NCBI RefSeq assembly: GCF_024168485.1
Contig: NZ_JALJVY010000020.1
Coordinates: 1-50,025, forward strand
Source of the DNA: Sphingobium sp. OAS761
GTDB lineage: Bacteria > Pseudomonadota > Alphaproteobacteria > Sphingomonadales > Sphingomonadaceae
Direction of reading: 5' to 3'
DNA: 50,025 bases
In this document: piece after piece, positions 1 to 8,257 of the stretch
How the letters are laid out: every line of letters starts with the position of its first letter
Numbering within the stretch: the first letter of the stretch is position 1
Program-made: the position numbers and the translations under genes
Notes under the pieces: generated by a model
Told to the model about the DNA's origin: nothing
What the model saw: the letters and a program-made list of their open reading frames with translations, nothing else
Databases searched by the model: none

Positions 1-352
1 ACCCCATCATCAATGCCCTGACGAACCCCATGGTCGCCAGGGCTCCCTCGCGTCCCCAACGCCCCCACAACCAAACCCAAACAGACAAAAATGACTCCTG
101 CAAGATCAGCGTATCCAGTGTCGGGTCCAAGATCGCACGGCGAAGCCGCAGATTCTGCTTCTCCACATCCTCCATTCGCCCCGCCTGGTCAGTCGTCAGA
201 CGACCATACTCCTTGCGCCAACGGTAATAGGTCTGCTCGCTGACAACGATCCGGCGACAGGCTTCGGCAGTCGATGCCCGCCGCGCAAGAACGTTCGCAA
301 CTTCACGCAGCTTGCCGATAATCTCTTCCGGCTTGGGCTTCTTGCTCGACAT
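1..352 (-). pseudogene. IS3-family OrfA transposase, decayed and running off the window
   Basis: An open frame starts at an ATG at 352 and reads leftward to the window edge without a stop. Its first ~85 residues match IS3-type OrfA: a KPKPEEIIGKLREV start, a helix-turn-helix (STAEACRRI...SEQTYYRWRKEYG) and a leucine-zipper-like tail (DVEKQNLRLRRAI). Similarity stops at about position 96, after LILQE. Beyond that the frame codes a Trp-rich string unlike any OrfA, so the element is truncated or joined to other DNA there. OrfA binds the element's ends and is fused to OrfB by frameshifting. No OrfB is visible here, so this copy is probably inactive. Confidence 0.7.
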
Positions 353-390
353 TCATCGTCCCTTTCGTGGTCCAGACCATCATAGTCTCC

Positions 391-414
391 GGGCCACTCA
401 GCGGCGGGCAGATC
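391..414 (-). repeat. Possible terminal inverted repeat upstream of the decayed IS3 orfA
   Basis: Read on the minus strand this begins TGATCTGCCCGCCGC, with the 5'-TG expected of IS3-family ends, about 60 bases upstream of the orfA start. The matching far end is not in the window, so the assignment is weak. Confidence 0.25.
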
Positions 415-689
415 AGCTCGGCCGGTTACAAAGACCATATCGTGGGTTTGGTTGGGAAATTGGGATACTTCATTTTGATTGACAGGCTAACCTAATGGCA
501 GAACCGGATCGACGCCGGTAAGCGCGATGAGGACGCCGATGTGTAGCGCGAACCTGCTGCAGAAGGCTTGATGAAGTGCTTGAGCCGGAACAGGATTGCC
601 GCTTCGGCTTCGAAAGTGGTGGACTGCTATGTCGACGGTCGGCTCCAAGCGCGGCGCTCCGCGGACCCTTGCCACACCGACGACCGACA

Positions 690-718
690 TGTACATTAAG
701 AGTATATTCTATTATAAT
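690..718 (+). promoter_or_regulatory. Sigma-70-like promoter
   Basis: TGTACA at 690-695 (4 of 6 matches to TTGACA) is followed after 17 bases by a perfect TATAAT at 713-718, in an AT-rich patch. It faces a short reading frame with a GGGAG ribosome-binding site. A consensus -10 is uncommon in GC-rich alphaproteobacterial DNA. Confidence 0.4.
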
Positions 719-729
719 GGGAGAGTGAA

Positions 730-825
730 ATGGGGACGACGATGCGCGACATTCGGGCGCACGTTCCCGACGCGCTTGTGCATAACTTCACCTTCGACAA
801 CATGCCGGGAATCAAGTTCACATAA
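730..825 (+). CDS. 31-residue ORF of unknown function, possibly a truncated gene
   Basis: ATG at 730 (or an in-frame ATG at 742) follows GGGAG at 719-723 and the promoter-like pair at 690-718; it ends at TAA 823-825. The product, about 31 residues, contains RAHVPDALVHNFTFDN and has no recognised domain. It could be the start of a longer gene cut short by a nonsense change or rearrangement, since the region lies between IS debris and an MFS gene. The signals before it are better than those of most chance frames here, but coding status is unproven. Confidence 0.3.
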   Translation: MGTTMRDIRAHVPDALVHNFTFDNMPGIKFT

Positions 826-1154
826 TTGTCTCGCGTCTCACCTCGTTCGTCGCGCGCTCTGGATCGTTCTTAACGCTTTCCTGAATTTCGCATCGCCGCT
901 GGCGCTGGCGCCGTAGCTTATGGCCGCTACGCGTTCGGTGTCGATACGCAGCCTTTGCAAGGGTGAATGGCCGAAGCGGCTGGAATACCCGTAGAGTGTC
1001 GCGGCGCGACACATTCTGCGTGCCAGCAACAAATGAAAGACTGAACGGTGAAGCGCGACGCAAACGTCGCAATCCGACAAAGCTCCAACGTCCAAAAAAG
1101 GGGCCGGAGTGACAGGGCCGATGGCGGTGGCCGACCGAGCAAGAAAGTGGATGA
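826..1154. other. Intergenic region with two palindromes upstream of the MFS gene
   Basis: No convincing gene is seen. Two inverted repeats stand out. GTGTCGCG and CGCGACAC (996-1003 and 1005-1012) are separated by one base; GCGACG and CGTCGC (1055-1060 and 1065-1070) are separated by CAAA. They lie 85-160 bases upstream of the MFS start at 1155 and could be operators. The small overlapping minus-strand frames look like chance. Confidence 0.4.
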
Positions 1155-2408
1155 ATGAATTCCCTTAAATCTCATCTTGATATGCAGGGCAGCCCACCGA
1201 AGCTGGGTGGCTCCTCAGTTCTCGATTGGCTCCTCGTTCTCGCGTCAACAGTCGCGCTGACCGCTTCGGTGACCCATATATATTCCATGGGCGTCTTTAT
1301 TGCGCCTCTGGAAACGGAGTTTGGATGGCCGCGCGCCGAGATCAGCGCTGGTTTGGGCGTCATCAGCGTCATTTCAGTCGTTCTCGCGCCATTTGTAGGT
1401 CTCGCCATCGACCGGTACGGGTCGCGCCGTATCGGCATTCCTGGTCTGATCATCTACCTCGCCGGCGTTGCCTTGCTGAGCACATCCGGTCCTTCCATCT
1501 GGAATTGGTGGGCTCTTTCGGCTGTGATTGCCCTCGGCACAGTTCTTGTAAAACCGACAGTATGGCTAAAGGCAGTCACGAGTCGGTTTCGAAGGCATCA
1601 GGGCCTTGCCGTCGCCATCGCTCTATGCGGTACCAGCATTGGCGCGGCCATCTTTCCGTTTCTGGCGGAACGCCTGTTGGTCTACGGCTGGCGGACCGCA
1701 TATCTGAGCCTCAGCGGGGGCGCGGCGCTAGTTGCTTTGCCCATGGTCTATATGTGCTTTCGGTCCGAGGATCGTCCGCAGGATCAGGCCGAGCCTTCCA
1801 AGGCCTCCGCAAAGCCGGGCGTGTCGGCCCGCGAGGGCCTGACGTCGCCGGTTTTCTTCAAAATGGGGGCAGCGGCCTTCCTGATGACCCTTTCGGTCCT
1901 GAGCCTCGCCGTTCATTTCGTTCCCATCCTCACGGAGAACGGAATTTCTTCAGCAACGGCGGCGTCGATCGCAGGAATAGTGGGTGTCGGATCGGTCGTC
2001 GGACGACTGGCAACCGGACTGCTCATGGACCGCTATACTGGCCGGTTCGTTGGAGGCGCCGTGCTCTTGTTCCCGATTATCGGCTGTGTGCTCTTGCTGA
2101 CGCTCCAGCTGGATCCTTTAACGGCTCTCTTGGTCGGTGGCATCATTGGCCTGTCCCTCGGAGCTGAAGTGGACGTCTTCGCGGTATTGTCTGCACGATA
2201 TTTCGGCGTCGCCAATTACGGCCTGCTTTTCGGTACGATCGCGGGACTGATCAGCTTCGGTGCTGGCGTGGGACCGACGTTGGCGGGATTGGTCTTTGAT
2301 ACCTACGGAGGATATGACTATCTGTTTGTCGCCATCATGCCGATGCTGGTGGCTAGCAGCCTCTTGGTGCTGAGCCTCGGGAAAGAGCCAGCATTCAAGG
2401 CACCCTAG
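1155..2408 (+). CDS. MFS transporter, monocarboxylate/oxalate-formate antiporter type
   Basis: The 417-residue protein has the length and pattern of 12-helix major facilitator carriers in the inner membrane. The N-terminus resembles the MCT/OxlT-like group (IYSMGVFIAPLETEFGWPRAE, residues ~42-62), followed by the loop 2-3 signature region (GLAIDRYGSRR, ~81-91). A long hydrophilic loop at ~203-230 separates the two halves, and the second half repeats a loop signature (GLLMDRYTGR). This group often moves small organic acids in proton symport or exchange; the substrate here is unknown. The gene stands alone behind a palindrome-rich region and meets a broken minus-strand gene at its 3' end, overlapping it by 14 bases. 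Confidence 0.85.
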   Translation: MNSLKSHLDMQGSPPKLGGSSVLDWLLVLASTVALTASVTHIYSMGVFIAPLETEFGWPRAEISAGLGVISVISVVLAPFVGLAIDRYGSRRIGIPGLIIYLAGVALLSTSGPSIWNWWALSAVIALGTVLVKPTVWLKAVTSRFRRHQGLAVAIALCGTSIGAAIFPFLAERLLVYGWRTAYLSLSGGAALVALPMVYMCFRSEDRPQDQAEPSKASAKPGVSAREGLTSPVFFKMGAAAFLMTLSVLSLAVHFVPILTENGISSATAASIAGIVGVGSVVGRLATGLLMDRYTGRFVGGAVLLFPIIGCVLLLTLQLDPLTALLVGGIIGLSLGAEVDVFAVLSARYFGVANYGLLFGTIAGLISFGAGVGPTLAGLVFDTYGGYDYLFVAIMPMLVASSLLVLSLGKEPAFKAP

Positions 2409-2513
2409 CGACAGCTTCATACCAATCGGCACGAAAGCCCGGCAGCGCGGACAGGTAAGCGATGAAGTCATCCCAACCTTTGGCTTCCTCATGGAATGAC
2501 AAAATACGGCCAG
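2395..2513 (-). pseudogene. 3' fragment of an unknown gene cut by the IS3 element
   Basis: On the minus strand a frame enters directly from the IS end at 2513 and runs to a TGA at 2395-2397. It encodes GRILSFHEEAKGWDDFIAYL followed by SALPGFRADWYEAVARVP. The composition and charge pattern look like a genuine C-terminus and unlike the IS. The upstream part of the gene is not found on the other side of the IS (3,211 onward), so sequence was lost when the element arrived or when flanking DNA was rearranged. The family is not recognised. Confidence 0.5.
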
Positions 2514-3210
2514 TGACATGCTCCCCTGATTGTTACCATTCAGAGGTAGAGTCCGGCTCCTTCATGATGTTCGATTGAGGGAATGGCAAGATGTCGGCGG
2601 GGGTCTTCCCGTCCAGTTTCGAGTGCGGCCTGACCTGGTTGTAGTCGTGCCGCCAGGCGTCGAGCACGAAGCGGGCATGAGCCAGCGACGTGAACAGCGT
2701 CTCGTTGAGGCATTCGTCCCGCAGGCGCCCGTTGAAGCTCTCGACGAAGCCGTTCTGCATCGGCTTGCCGGGCGCGATGTAATGCCACTCGACGCGCCGT
2801 TCCTGCGACCAGCGCAGGATGGCCGACGAGGTCAGCTCGGTGCCGTTGTCGCTCACCACCCTATGCGGCTTGCCGCGCACCCCGATGAGCCGCGTCAGTT
2901 CGCGCGCGACCCGCACGCCCGACAGCGACGTGTCGGCCAGCAGCTTCTTCGGCTTCGCGTTCTCATCCTCGAGCGCGCGCAGCCGCCGTGCTTCCGATAC
3001 CTCCAGGCTGCCGAACTTGGCTTTGTACTTGTAGAACGTCGCGCCGCTGATCCCGTGCCGGCGGCATACCTCCGCCGTCGGCATACCAGCCTCATGCTCC
3101 TTCAAGATCGCGATGATCTGCTCTTCGCTGAACCTGCTCCGCTTCATTCCGTCCGACTCCTTCGCGTCGGATTCTACTCAAAATCCGTCACATTTCAGGG
3201 GAGCATGTCA
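2514..3210 (-). mobile_element. IS3-family element, internally deleted (697 bp)
   Basis: The ends are a perfect 16-bp inverted repeat, TGACATGCTCCCCTGA at 2514-2529 and its complement at 3195-3210, each starting with the TG typical of IS3. The adjacent bases (CAG on the left, CAC on the right) do not form a clean target duplication. Full IS3-family elements are about 1.2-1.5 kb, so roughly half is missing. The right-hand terminal ~100 bases closely match, in opposite orientation, the element entering at 49,920. Confidence 0.85.
2533..3147 (-). pseudogene. In-frame OrfA-OrfB transposase deletion fusion
   Basis: The 204-residue frame begins as IS3 OrfA ([20 protein letters not shown], helix-turn-helix, then [15 protein letters not shown]). 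At about residue 71-74 it switches without a stop into the second half of OrfB ([21 protein letters not shown] with Asp100, [12 protein letters not shown] with Glu136). In IS3 transposases the catalytic triad is D-D-E. The first Asp lies in the OrfB segment removed by the deletion, so the protein should not be catalytic. The junction sits at ADT; intact OrfB proteins often carry a similar ADTSLSG string, so recombination at short homology is plausible. It may still bind the element's ends. Confidence 0.8.
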
Positions 3211-3379
3211 CACCTCGAGCGGGCGGCGAGCGAGGAGGACGCCTCGCTGCTGCAGGATCCGCCTCCATGATCGCGGAGATCGAGGCTGAACTGATGGCAC
3301 TGCCGTAGAATTTTGGGAGATCGCGCGATAGCCACACCGACTTGACGACTGATCGTTCGCAAGGAGACCATCGCCCTGA
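3211..3379. other. Spacer between IS element and reductase gene, with a possible coding remnant
   Basis: On the plus strand two overlapping frames together spell an acidic, helix-like C-terminus (LERAASEEDASLLQD, then MIAEIEAELMALP ending at TAG 3306-3308) if one frameshift is allowed. This could be the tail of a gene broken by the IS. The family is not recognised. Confidence 0.2.
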
Positions 3380-4606
3380 TCAGCCTATCCCGACTTCCTT
3401 GAGTGGCACGCCTGCATCCCCCGCCTGATCCAGGTCCAGCACCGCGCCCGAGAGCACATGGGCCCGGCCTTGCACATAATCCTTGACTGCATTGACGCAG
3501 TCGAGCGCGATGACCTTGCCGCCCTTCAAATAGATCACTGAAAAACTTCGCTCTTTCGGATCACCACGCAACACTGCTTGATCGAAACCGACGGACAAGC
3601 CGACGGTCTGTAGCTTGAGGTCATATTGGTTGGACCAGAACCACGGGACCGCAGTATAGGGCTCTTCCTTGCCCATGATGTGCGCTACGGCGGTTTTCGC
3701 CTGATCGTTGGCATTTTGCACTGATTCGACGCGCATATGCGCTCCTCCGGCAAATCGGTTGGCGTGCGCGGCGCAATCACCCACGGCATAGATGTCTGGC
3801 AGAGAGGTACGACAATATTCGTCCACGTCTACGCCATTCCCGCCCGCTGCACCCGCCGCGATGAGCGGTCCCGTTTCAGGATTGATGCCGATGCCGACGA
3901 TGACGATGTCCGTTTCGATCCGTTCCCCATCGGCCATCAACACGGCGCAAGCCCTACCGTCCACAACTTCGATACAGTCCATCCTGGCGCCGGTACGAAG
4001 ATCGACCCCGTGGGCGCGGTGCTCTTCCTCATAAAAGCGCGAGAGTTCCTCGCCTGCCACTCGCGCAAGGACGCGGTCCAGCGCTTCAAGCAAAACCACC
4101 TTCTTCCCAAATTTCGTCAGCACGGCCGCGGCTTCAAGTCCGATATAGCCGCCACCCACGATCGTAACATGCTGGATGGTGTCGAGCTGACCCATCATCG
4201 CGTCCACATCGTCGCGACGGCGCACCGCATGGACGTTGGGAGCGTCCGCCCCGTTGCAGGTAAGCATCCGGGGAGAGCCGCCGGTGCACCAGATGAGCTT
4301 GTCGTAGGAGATTAACTGCCCATCGGCGGTGACAGTCTTCGCCGCAGCATCGACGTTGGTCACCCGTTTGCCGAGCAACAAATCGATCTTGCGCTCTTGC
4401 CAGAAATCAGCAGGCCGGATCAGAATGCGCTCGAACGTCTTTTCCCCGGCGAAATATTCCTTGGACAGCGGCGGACGCTCATAGGGCGGGTCCTTCTCGT
4501 CGCCGATCATGGCGACGCTCCCCTCAAACCCCGCCTGTCGCAACGAGATGGCGGCCTGAGCTCCTGCATGCCCCGCACCCACAATCAGAACGTCGTAAAA
4601 ACTCAT
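3380..4606 (-). CDS. FAD-dependent ferredoxin reductase (Rieske oxygenase or P450 partner)
   Basis: This is a 408-residue flavoprotein of the rhodocoxin/putidaredoxin reductase type. It moves electrons from NAD(P)H through FAD to a ferredoxin. The FAD-binding motif is at the N-terminus ([10 protein letters not shown], Gly10-x-Gly12-x-x-Gly15). A second Rossmann motif binds NAD(P)H ([16 protein letters not shown]), the FAD-contact motif is YAVGDCA, and a C-terminal reductase domain follows ([14 protein letters not shown]). I use the ATG at 4606, with GAGGA ten bases upstream; a TTG at 4645 would add 13 residues before the Rossmann fold. It lies just downstream of the Rieske oxygenase on the same strand, with an 82-base gap. 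No ferredoxin gene is seen nearby. Confidence 0.85.
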   Translation of the reverse strand: MSFYDVLIVGAGHAGAQAAISLRQAGFEGSVAMIGDEKDPPYERPPLSKEYFAGEKTFERILIRPADFWQERKIDLLLGKRVTNVDAAAKTVTADGQLISYDKLIWCTGGSPRMLTCNGADAPNVHAVRRRDDVDAMMGQLDTIQHVTIVGGGYIGLEAAAVLTKFGKKVVLLEALDRVLARVAGEELSRFYEEEHRAHGVDLRTGARMDCIEVVDGRACAVLMADGERIETDIVIVGIGINPETGPLIAAGAAGGNGVDVDEYCRTSLPDIYAVGDCAAHANRFAGGAHMRVESVQNANDQAKTAVAHIMGKEEPYTAVPWFWSNQYDLKLQTVGLSVGFDQAVLRGDPKERSFSVIYLKGGKVIALDCVNAVKDYVQGRAHVLSGAVLDLDQAGDAGVPLKEVGIG

Positions 4607-4688
4607 CCTTCTGAAGTCCTCGTTCACTGTGGATGTCGTAATCAATCAAGGCGCGCCATCTGCTCGTACGTCAGCCAATACACGCCGC

Positions 4689-6041
4689 TCATCTGCCGTC
4701 TCCTCGCGGAGCTTGGCCACGCGGTGCGACAAGGTGCTCGTAATAAGTCCGCTCAAACGTCTGGATCGTCACTTCCTGCGCGGGATTGGGGCGGATGGCC
4801 TTCATCCGGCTCGACTTCACGCCCTGCTGGATCGCTTTGATGTTGTCGAAATCCTGCTCGAGGAAATAGCAGACCCCCTTGAAGCTCTCCATTGTGGGAT
4901 AAAATTCGGGCTCGACGGTCGAGGGCGCGTCGGGCGCGCTGCGTTCCAGCCACCATATGTCAAAGATCGCCGAATCCGGGTCGTCGCCGTTGGGACGCGC
5001 GCGATAGCCCTGCCAGCCGTCGATCGTCGGCAGCACGATCATGTTGGGAAACAAGTTCCACGCGGTCCCGGCGCGCTGGAGGTCTTCAGGGGTAACCTCC
5101 ACCGGGTAGCGGGCTCCGTCCTCGGCCATCGCCTCGCTGTGGAACCGCACGAAGGCCTCGTTGACCTCGTCGAAGGTCGCGGTTTCGGGCAGGTCGGTGA
5201 GTAGCCGCTCGGCCGCCTTGAGCCCATGCCGTCCCCACAGCGCGCCCAGCGTGCGGTTCATCTCCTCGACATAGGCATAGCGCGCCAGGCGATAGTCGAC
5301 CGGTGGCGCAGACGGGTCGGGCTCAGGAGGCCGGACGAAGTGGAAAGCGAAAAGCGAATGCTTGCCGTGGGCTTGCGAGAAAGGCTTGCGACTCCCGAAC
5401 TTCAAGGCTTGGGGATGGGTGGTGGCGGTGTGATAGCTTTCGAGGAATGCCTCCAGCACCACTTTCCAGTTGCACTCGAGGACCACGGTCTTGTGCCAGG
5501 CTAGGCGGGTGTTCTTATAGTCGAACTTGGCGAAAACCTCGGGCAGCGGATGGAGATATTCTTCGAGCGGCTCGACCTCCGGATCGAGCGTGACGAAGAC
5601 CCAGCCTTCCCACAGCCCGACCCTGACCTCGCCGAGGTTCACGTCGACCCCGCAGATTCCGCCTGTCGCGTCCCAGTCTTCCTTGTGGAAGACGAGGCGG
5701 TTCTCCCCGGTGCTGTCCCAGGTCCAGCCGTGAAACCGGCAAACAATGCTGTCGCCGGTCTCACCGGCCCCCTCTTTCAGGCGGCGGCCGCGGTGCGGGC
5801 AGACATTGTGGAAAGCGCGGATTACGCCATCCTTACTGCGGACCACGAGGATCGATTCGTCGGCAATGTCGAACACATAATATTGACCGGGCTGGGCCAC
5901 GAGCTCCTCGCGACAGGCCATCAGCCAGGTGTGCGGCCAGAGCATTTGCTTTTCGCGGGCGACGAATTCAGGCTTGTAGTAGCCATCCACGGGCACATAG
6001 TCCGGCCGTATCGTAGAGAGCAGCTCAGCAAAATCGACCAT
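4689..6041 (-). CDS. Rieske non-heme iron oxygenase, large (alpha) subunit
   Basis: The 450-residue protein is an aromatic-ring-hydroxylating oxygenase alpha subunit. The Rieske [2Fe-2S] ligands are Cys81-x-His83 and Cys101-x-x-His104 (CPHRGRR, CRFHGW). The catalytic domain has NWK at ~191-193 and the mononuclear iron ligands His204 and His209 (ESYHTATTHPQ), with a late Asp in QDFDNIKAIQ. I use the second of two adjacent ATGs (6041) because GGGGAGGA ends five bases before it. No beta-subunit gene follows, which fits homotrimeric enzymes. Likely electron supply is the reductase downstream, through a ferredoxin encoded elsewhere. The substrate is unknown. The gene diverges from a SnoaL-like gene. 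Confidence 0.9.
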   Translation of the reverse strand: MVDFAELLSTIRPDYVPVDGYYKPEFVAREKQMLWPHTWLMACREELVAQPGQYYVFDIADESILVVRSKDGVIRAFHNVCPHRGRRLKEGAGETGDSIVCRFHGWTWDSTGENRLVFHKEDWDATGGICGVDVNLGEVRVGLWEGWVFVTLDPEVEPLEEYLHPLPEVFAKFDYKNTRLAWHKTVVLECNWKVVLEAFLESYHTATTHPQALKFGSRKPFSQAHGKHSLFAFHFVRPPEPDPSAPPVDYRLARYAYVEEMNRTLGALWGRHGLKAAERLLTDLPETATFDEVNEAFVRFHSEAMAEDGARYPVEVTPEDLQRAGTAWNLFPNMIVLPTIDGWQGYRARPNGDDPDSAIFDIWWLERSAPDAPSTVEPEFYPTMESFKGVCYFLEQDFDNIKAIQQGVKSSRMKAIRPNPAQEVTIQTFERTYYEHLVAPRGQAPRGDGR

Positions 6042-6096
6042 CATTGTCCTCCCCAGCGGCGGCGCTTCGGCACCGGCTCGCTTGTATCCTGCAATT

Positions 6097-6125
6097 CCTA
6101 TATAGGTTTTCTTGTCGGGGCACAA
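6097..6125 (-). promoter_or_regulatory. Candidate promoter and operator of the Rieske operon
   Basis: On the minus strand TTGTGC (6125-6120) and TATAGG (6102-6097) are 17 bases apart, a weak sigma-70 match. The -10 overlaps a perfect 10-bp palindrome, CCTATATAGG at 6097-6106, about 56 bases upstream of the Rieske start. A repressor site overlapping the promoter is plausible. Confidence 0.3.
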
Positions 6126-6271
6126 TTGGCGGAATGGGGTCGTCGATTGGTTTTTTTGGCTATTCAGGTGCCGGAATTGCCGTTAGCGTGGTGCCCGCGC
6201 CGGCAACACCGGAGGTTAGGCGGAGGAGAATGGATGGCGCCCAAGCGACGTCCTCCGGGGAGAGTCGAGAC

Positions 6272-6673
6272 ATGCTGGAGACCAACAAGTCCAACGCAAG
6301 GCGCTTCGTCCACGGGATATCGCGCGAGATCCCCGATGATGTCCTCGCACCGGAATTCGCGGGCTGGTCCGGGCTTTCTGGTGACATTCCCGGGCCGATC
6401 TTCCTTGAACGCGCCAAATTGCTTGGCGAAGTGTTTCCCGACGGTCTGGACTTCGAAATCCTCGAGACGATTGCCGAAGGCGACATCGTTGCGTTGCGCT
6501 GCACGTCTGCCGGGACCGTCTTCGACGGGCGTCCCTATCGCAACGACTATCACTACCAGTTTGTGTTCGATGGCTCTGGCCGCATTCGCATCGTACGCGA
6601 ATACATGAACGTGCAGGTCGCAGCGGAAGTCATTCGTCCCGCCTTCGCCGAGATCATGCGCCGCAAGGGCTGA
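6272..6673 (+). CDS. SnoaL-like (NTF2-fold) protein 1
   Basis: A protein of 133 residues whose tail (EGDIVALRCTSAGTVFDGRP, YHYQFVFDGSGRIRIVREYMN) matches SnoaL-like polyketide-cyclase / ketosteroid-isomerase folds. These small cone-shaped proteins catalyse isomerisation, cyclisation, dehydration or hydrolysis, or act as oxygenase subunits. ATG 6272 is preferred because GGGGAG lies nine bases upstream; the frame is open further upstream, with an ATG at 6230 also near GGAGG. It diverges from the Rieske oxygenase and is followed on the same strand by another SnoaL-like gene. Its reaction is unknown; a link to the adjacent oxidation genes is inferred from position. Confidence 0.7.
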   Translation: MLETNKSNARRFVHGISREIPDDVLAPEFAGWSGLSGDIPGPIFLERAKLLGEVFPDGLDFEILETIAEGDIVALRCTSAGTVFDGRPYRNDYHYQFVFDGSGRIRIVREYMNVQVAAEVIRPAFAEIMRRKG

Positions 6674-6988
6674 AGCAGAGGGAGCGCGGTGGACCCGCAA
6701 CCGGTGGGGAGGGATAGAGTGTGTTCTAATGAGTCAGCGCCGGTGTAAAGCGGCAGTGAAGGAAAGCGGACATCCCAAGGCGCGGGGGCGCTGCTGGACG
6801 GGCGCCGGTGTCCTTTTCGCCAGTCGTCCACCATCTGCCGCGCAAGTGGGTGGGGGCATGGATTGTCGTTGCCGCCGGGCTGTTCGCAGACTCTCCAAGA
6901 GTGACTTTGGACGAAAGTGTTGCGGCGCTTAGCCGGCGTTTCAGGCCCGGCGACGCTGGTAGCGCGTGTGCAGAAGGAGTTGACGACG
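6674..6988. other. Spacer between two SnoaL-like genes
   Basis: No gene is supported in these 315 bases. The overlapping short frames lack ribosome-binding sites and family resemblance. The end of the stretch supplies GAAGGAG, the ribosome-binding site of the next gene. Confidence 0.4.
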
Positions 6989-7417
6989 ATGGAAATGCTC
7001 GACCGGCTTTTCGCGATCGAAGAGATCAAGCAGCTGCGCGCGCGCTACTGCCGGGGTATCGACACCAAGGACTGGGATTTGCTGGCCAGCACGCTCGCTC
7101 CTGACGTCGAGCTGGATCTTCCGTCGCTGCGCGCAGGCGGAAGGGAAGTACGCGGGACCGCGGCATTCCTCACCCTGGTCAAGGAGTGGTTCGGCTCAGC
7201 TCCGTCGCTCCACGCCAATCATCTGCCGGAAATCGCGCTGCTGTCGCCCGACCGGGCTACGGGGATCTGGGCGCAGGAGCACTATCTTGGCCCGCTCTAC
7301 GAAGCCGGCGTCCATCATGGCCACGGCTACGGCTACAGCCACGATGAATATGCGCGGATCGAGGGCGAATGGAAAGTTGCGAAAGTGCGGCTGGAGCCGC
7401 TCTTCACCATCGAGTGA
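6989..7417 (+). CDS. SnoaL-like (NTF2-fold) protein 2
   Basis: The 142-residue protein begins MEMLDRLFAIEEIKQLRARY, the usual opening of SnoaL_4-type proteins, where the first helix carries IxQLxARYxRxxDxxDW. It ends with the beta-sheet segment HDEYARIEGEWKVAKVRLEP. The start at 6989 follows GAAGGAG by nine bases; the frame extends 24 codons upstream without family resemblance. Members include dehydratases, isomerases and many uncharacterised proteins. It ends nine bases from the stop of the convergent SDR gene. Its partner enzyme is not known. Confidence 0.75.
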   Translation: MEMLDRLFAIEEIKQLRARYCRGIDTKDWDLLASTLAPDVELDLPSLRAGGREVRGTAAFLTLVKEWFGSAPSLHANHLPEIALLSPDRATGIWAQEHYLGPLYEAGVHHGHGYGYSHDEYARIEGEWKVAKVRLEPLFTIE

Positions 7418-7426
7418 TTCGACACA

Positions 7427-8209
7427 TCAGCGCCGGAAATCGACCCAGTCCGCTACTTCGGGAACCTTGAGTCCGGGGTTCAACATCATGCGCCCGCCGT
7501 CGACGAACAGCTGCTGCCCCGTAACGTAACTGGAATCCCGGCTGGCCAGAAAAGTGGCTACGTCTGCCAGCTCTTCGACTTGACCGTTGCGGCCGAGCGG
7601 GGTCGTGCTGACCAGCTGATCGCGCAGCCCGGGGGTGGTCGAGGTGCTCGACAGCATCAGCCCGGTTTCGAACGCGCCGGGCGCGATCGCATTGACCCGT
7701 ATTCCATACTGCCCAAGGTCCAGCGCCGAGCTTCGCGTCAGCATGGCGAGCCCTGCCTTGGTAACATGGTAGGTCGTCCCGCCGGGACGGCACACTGCGG
7801 CGCCGGTCGAGGTGATGTTGATGATCGAGCCGCCCCGCCGCTCGCGCACCATGATCCGCCCGACCAGCTGGGTAAGCAGGAACGGAGCAGTCAGATTGAG
7901 CTTGTGAATGCGCTCATATTCTTCGACCGGCAGGTCCAGGACGCTGGCGCGGTGCAGGTCTCCCGCGTTGTTGACCAGCATGTCGATGCGGCCGAACAAT
8001 CTGTCGGCCTCGGCGGTCAGCGCTTCTATCTCTTTCTTCCGGGTAAGATCGCAGCTGATGAAGTGCGCATTGGGCCCGAGCGCATCGGCGCATTTGCGGC
8101 CTTCCTCGATGGAACGCCCGGCGAGCACGACTGAGGCTCTCTCGGAAACGAAGCTTTGCGCAATGGCAAGACCGATGCCCCTCGTCGCGCCGGTTACGAT
8201 TGCGCCCAT
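7427..8209 (-). CDS. Short-chain dehydrogenase/reductase 1
   Basis: A classical SDR of 260 residues that uses NAD(P)(H) to interconvert an alcohol and a ketone. The cofactor motif is TGATRGIG (6-13), NNAG is at 80-83, and the catalytic residues are Ser134, Tyr147 and Lys151 (TTYHVTKAG). The ATG at 8209 puts the first strand at residue 2, slightly short for the family. The codons just before it read RLEG, as expected before strand 1, but no ATG, GTG or TTG lies between them and the preceding gene's stop, so a non-standard start (CTG or ATA) is possible. It is the last gene of the probable minus-strand operon that starts at 14,444. Confidence 0.85.
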   Translation of the reverse strand: MGAIVTGATRGIGLAIAQSFVSERASVVLAGRSIEEGRKCADALGPNAHFISCDLTRKKEIEALTAEADRLFGRIDMLVNNAGDLHRASVLDLPVEEYERIHKLNLTAPFLLTQLVGRIMVRERRGGSIINITSTGAAVCRPGGTTYHVTKAGLAMLTRSSALDLGQYGIRVNAIAPGAFETGLMLSSTSTTPGLRDQLVSTTPLGRNGQVEELADVATFLASRDSSYVTGQQLFVDGGRMMLNPGLKVPEVADWVDFRR

Positions 8210-8257
8210 GCCTTCCAGTCGTATGTCGGTCCTTCCCCATTGGGGTTGCGCCGGGGG

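Noticed and set aside
2530..3270. 246-codon plus-strand frame through the IS element
   Set aside because: Antisense to the OrfA-OrfB fusion, which is clearly the coding strand.
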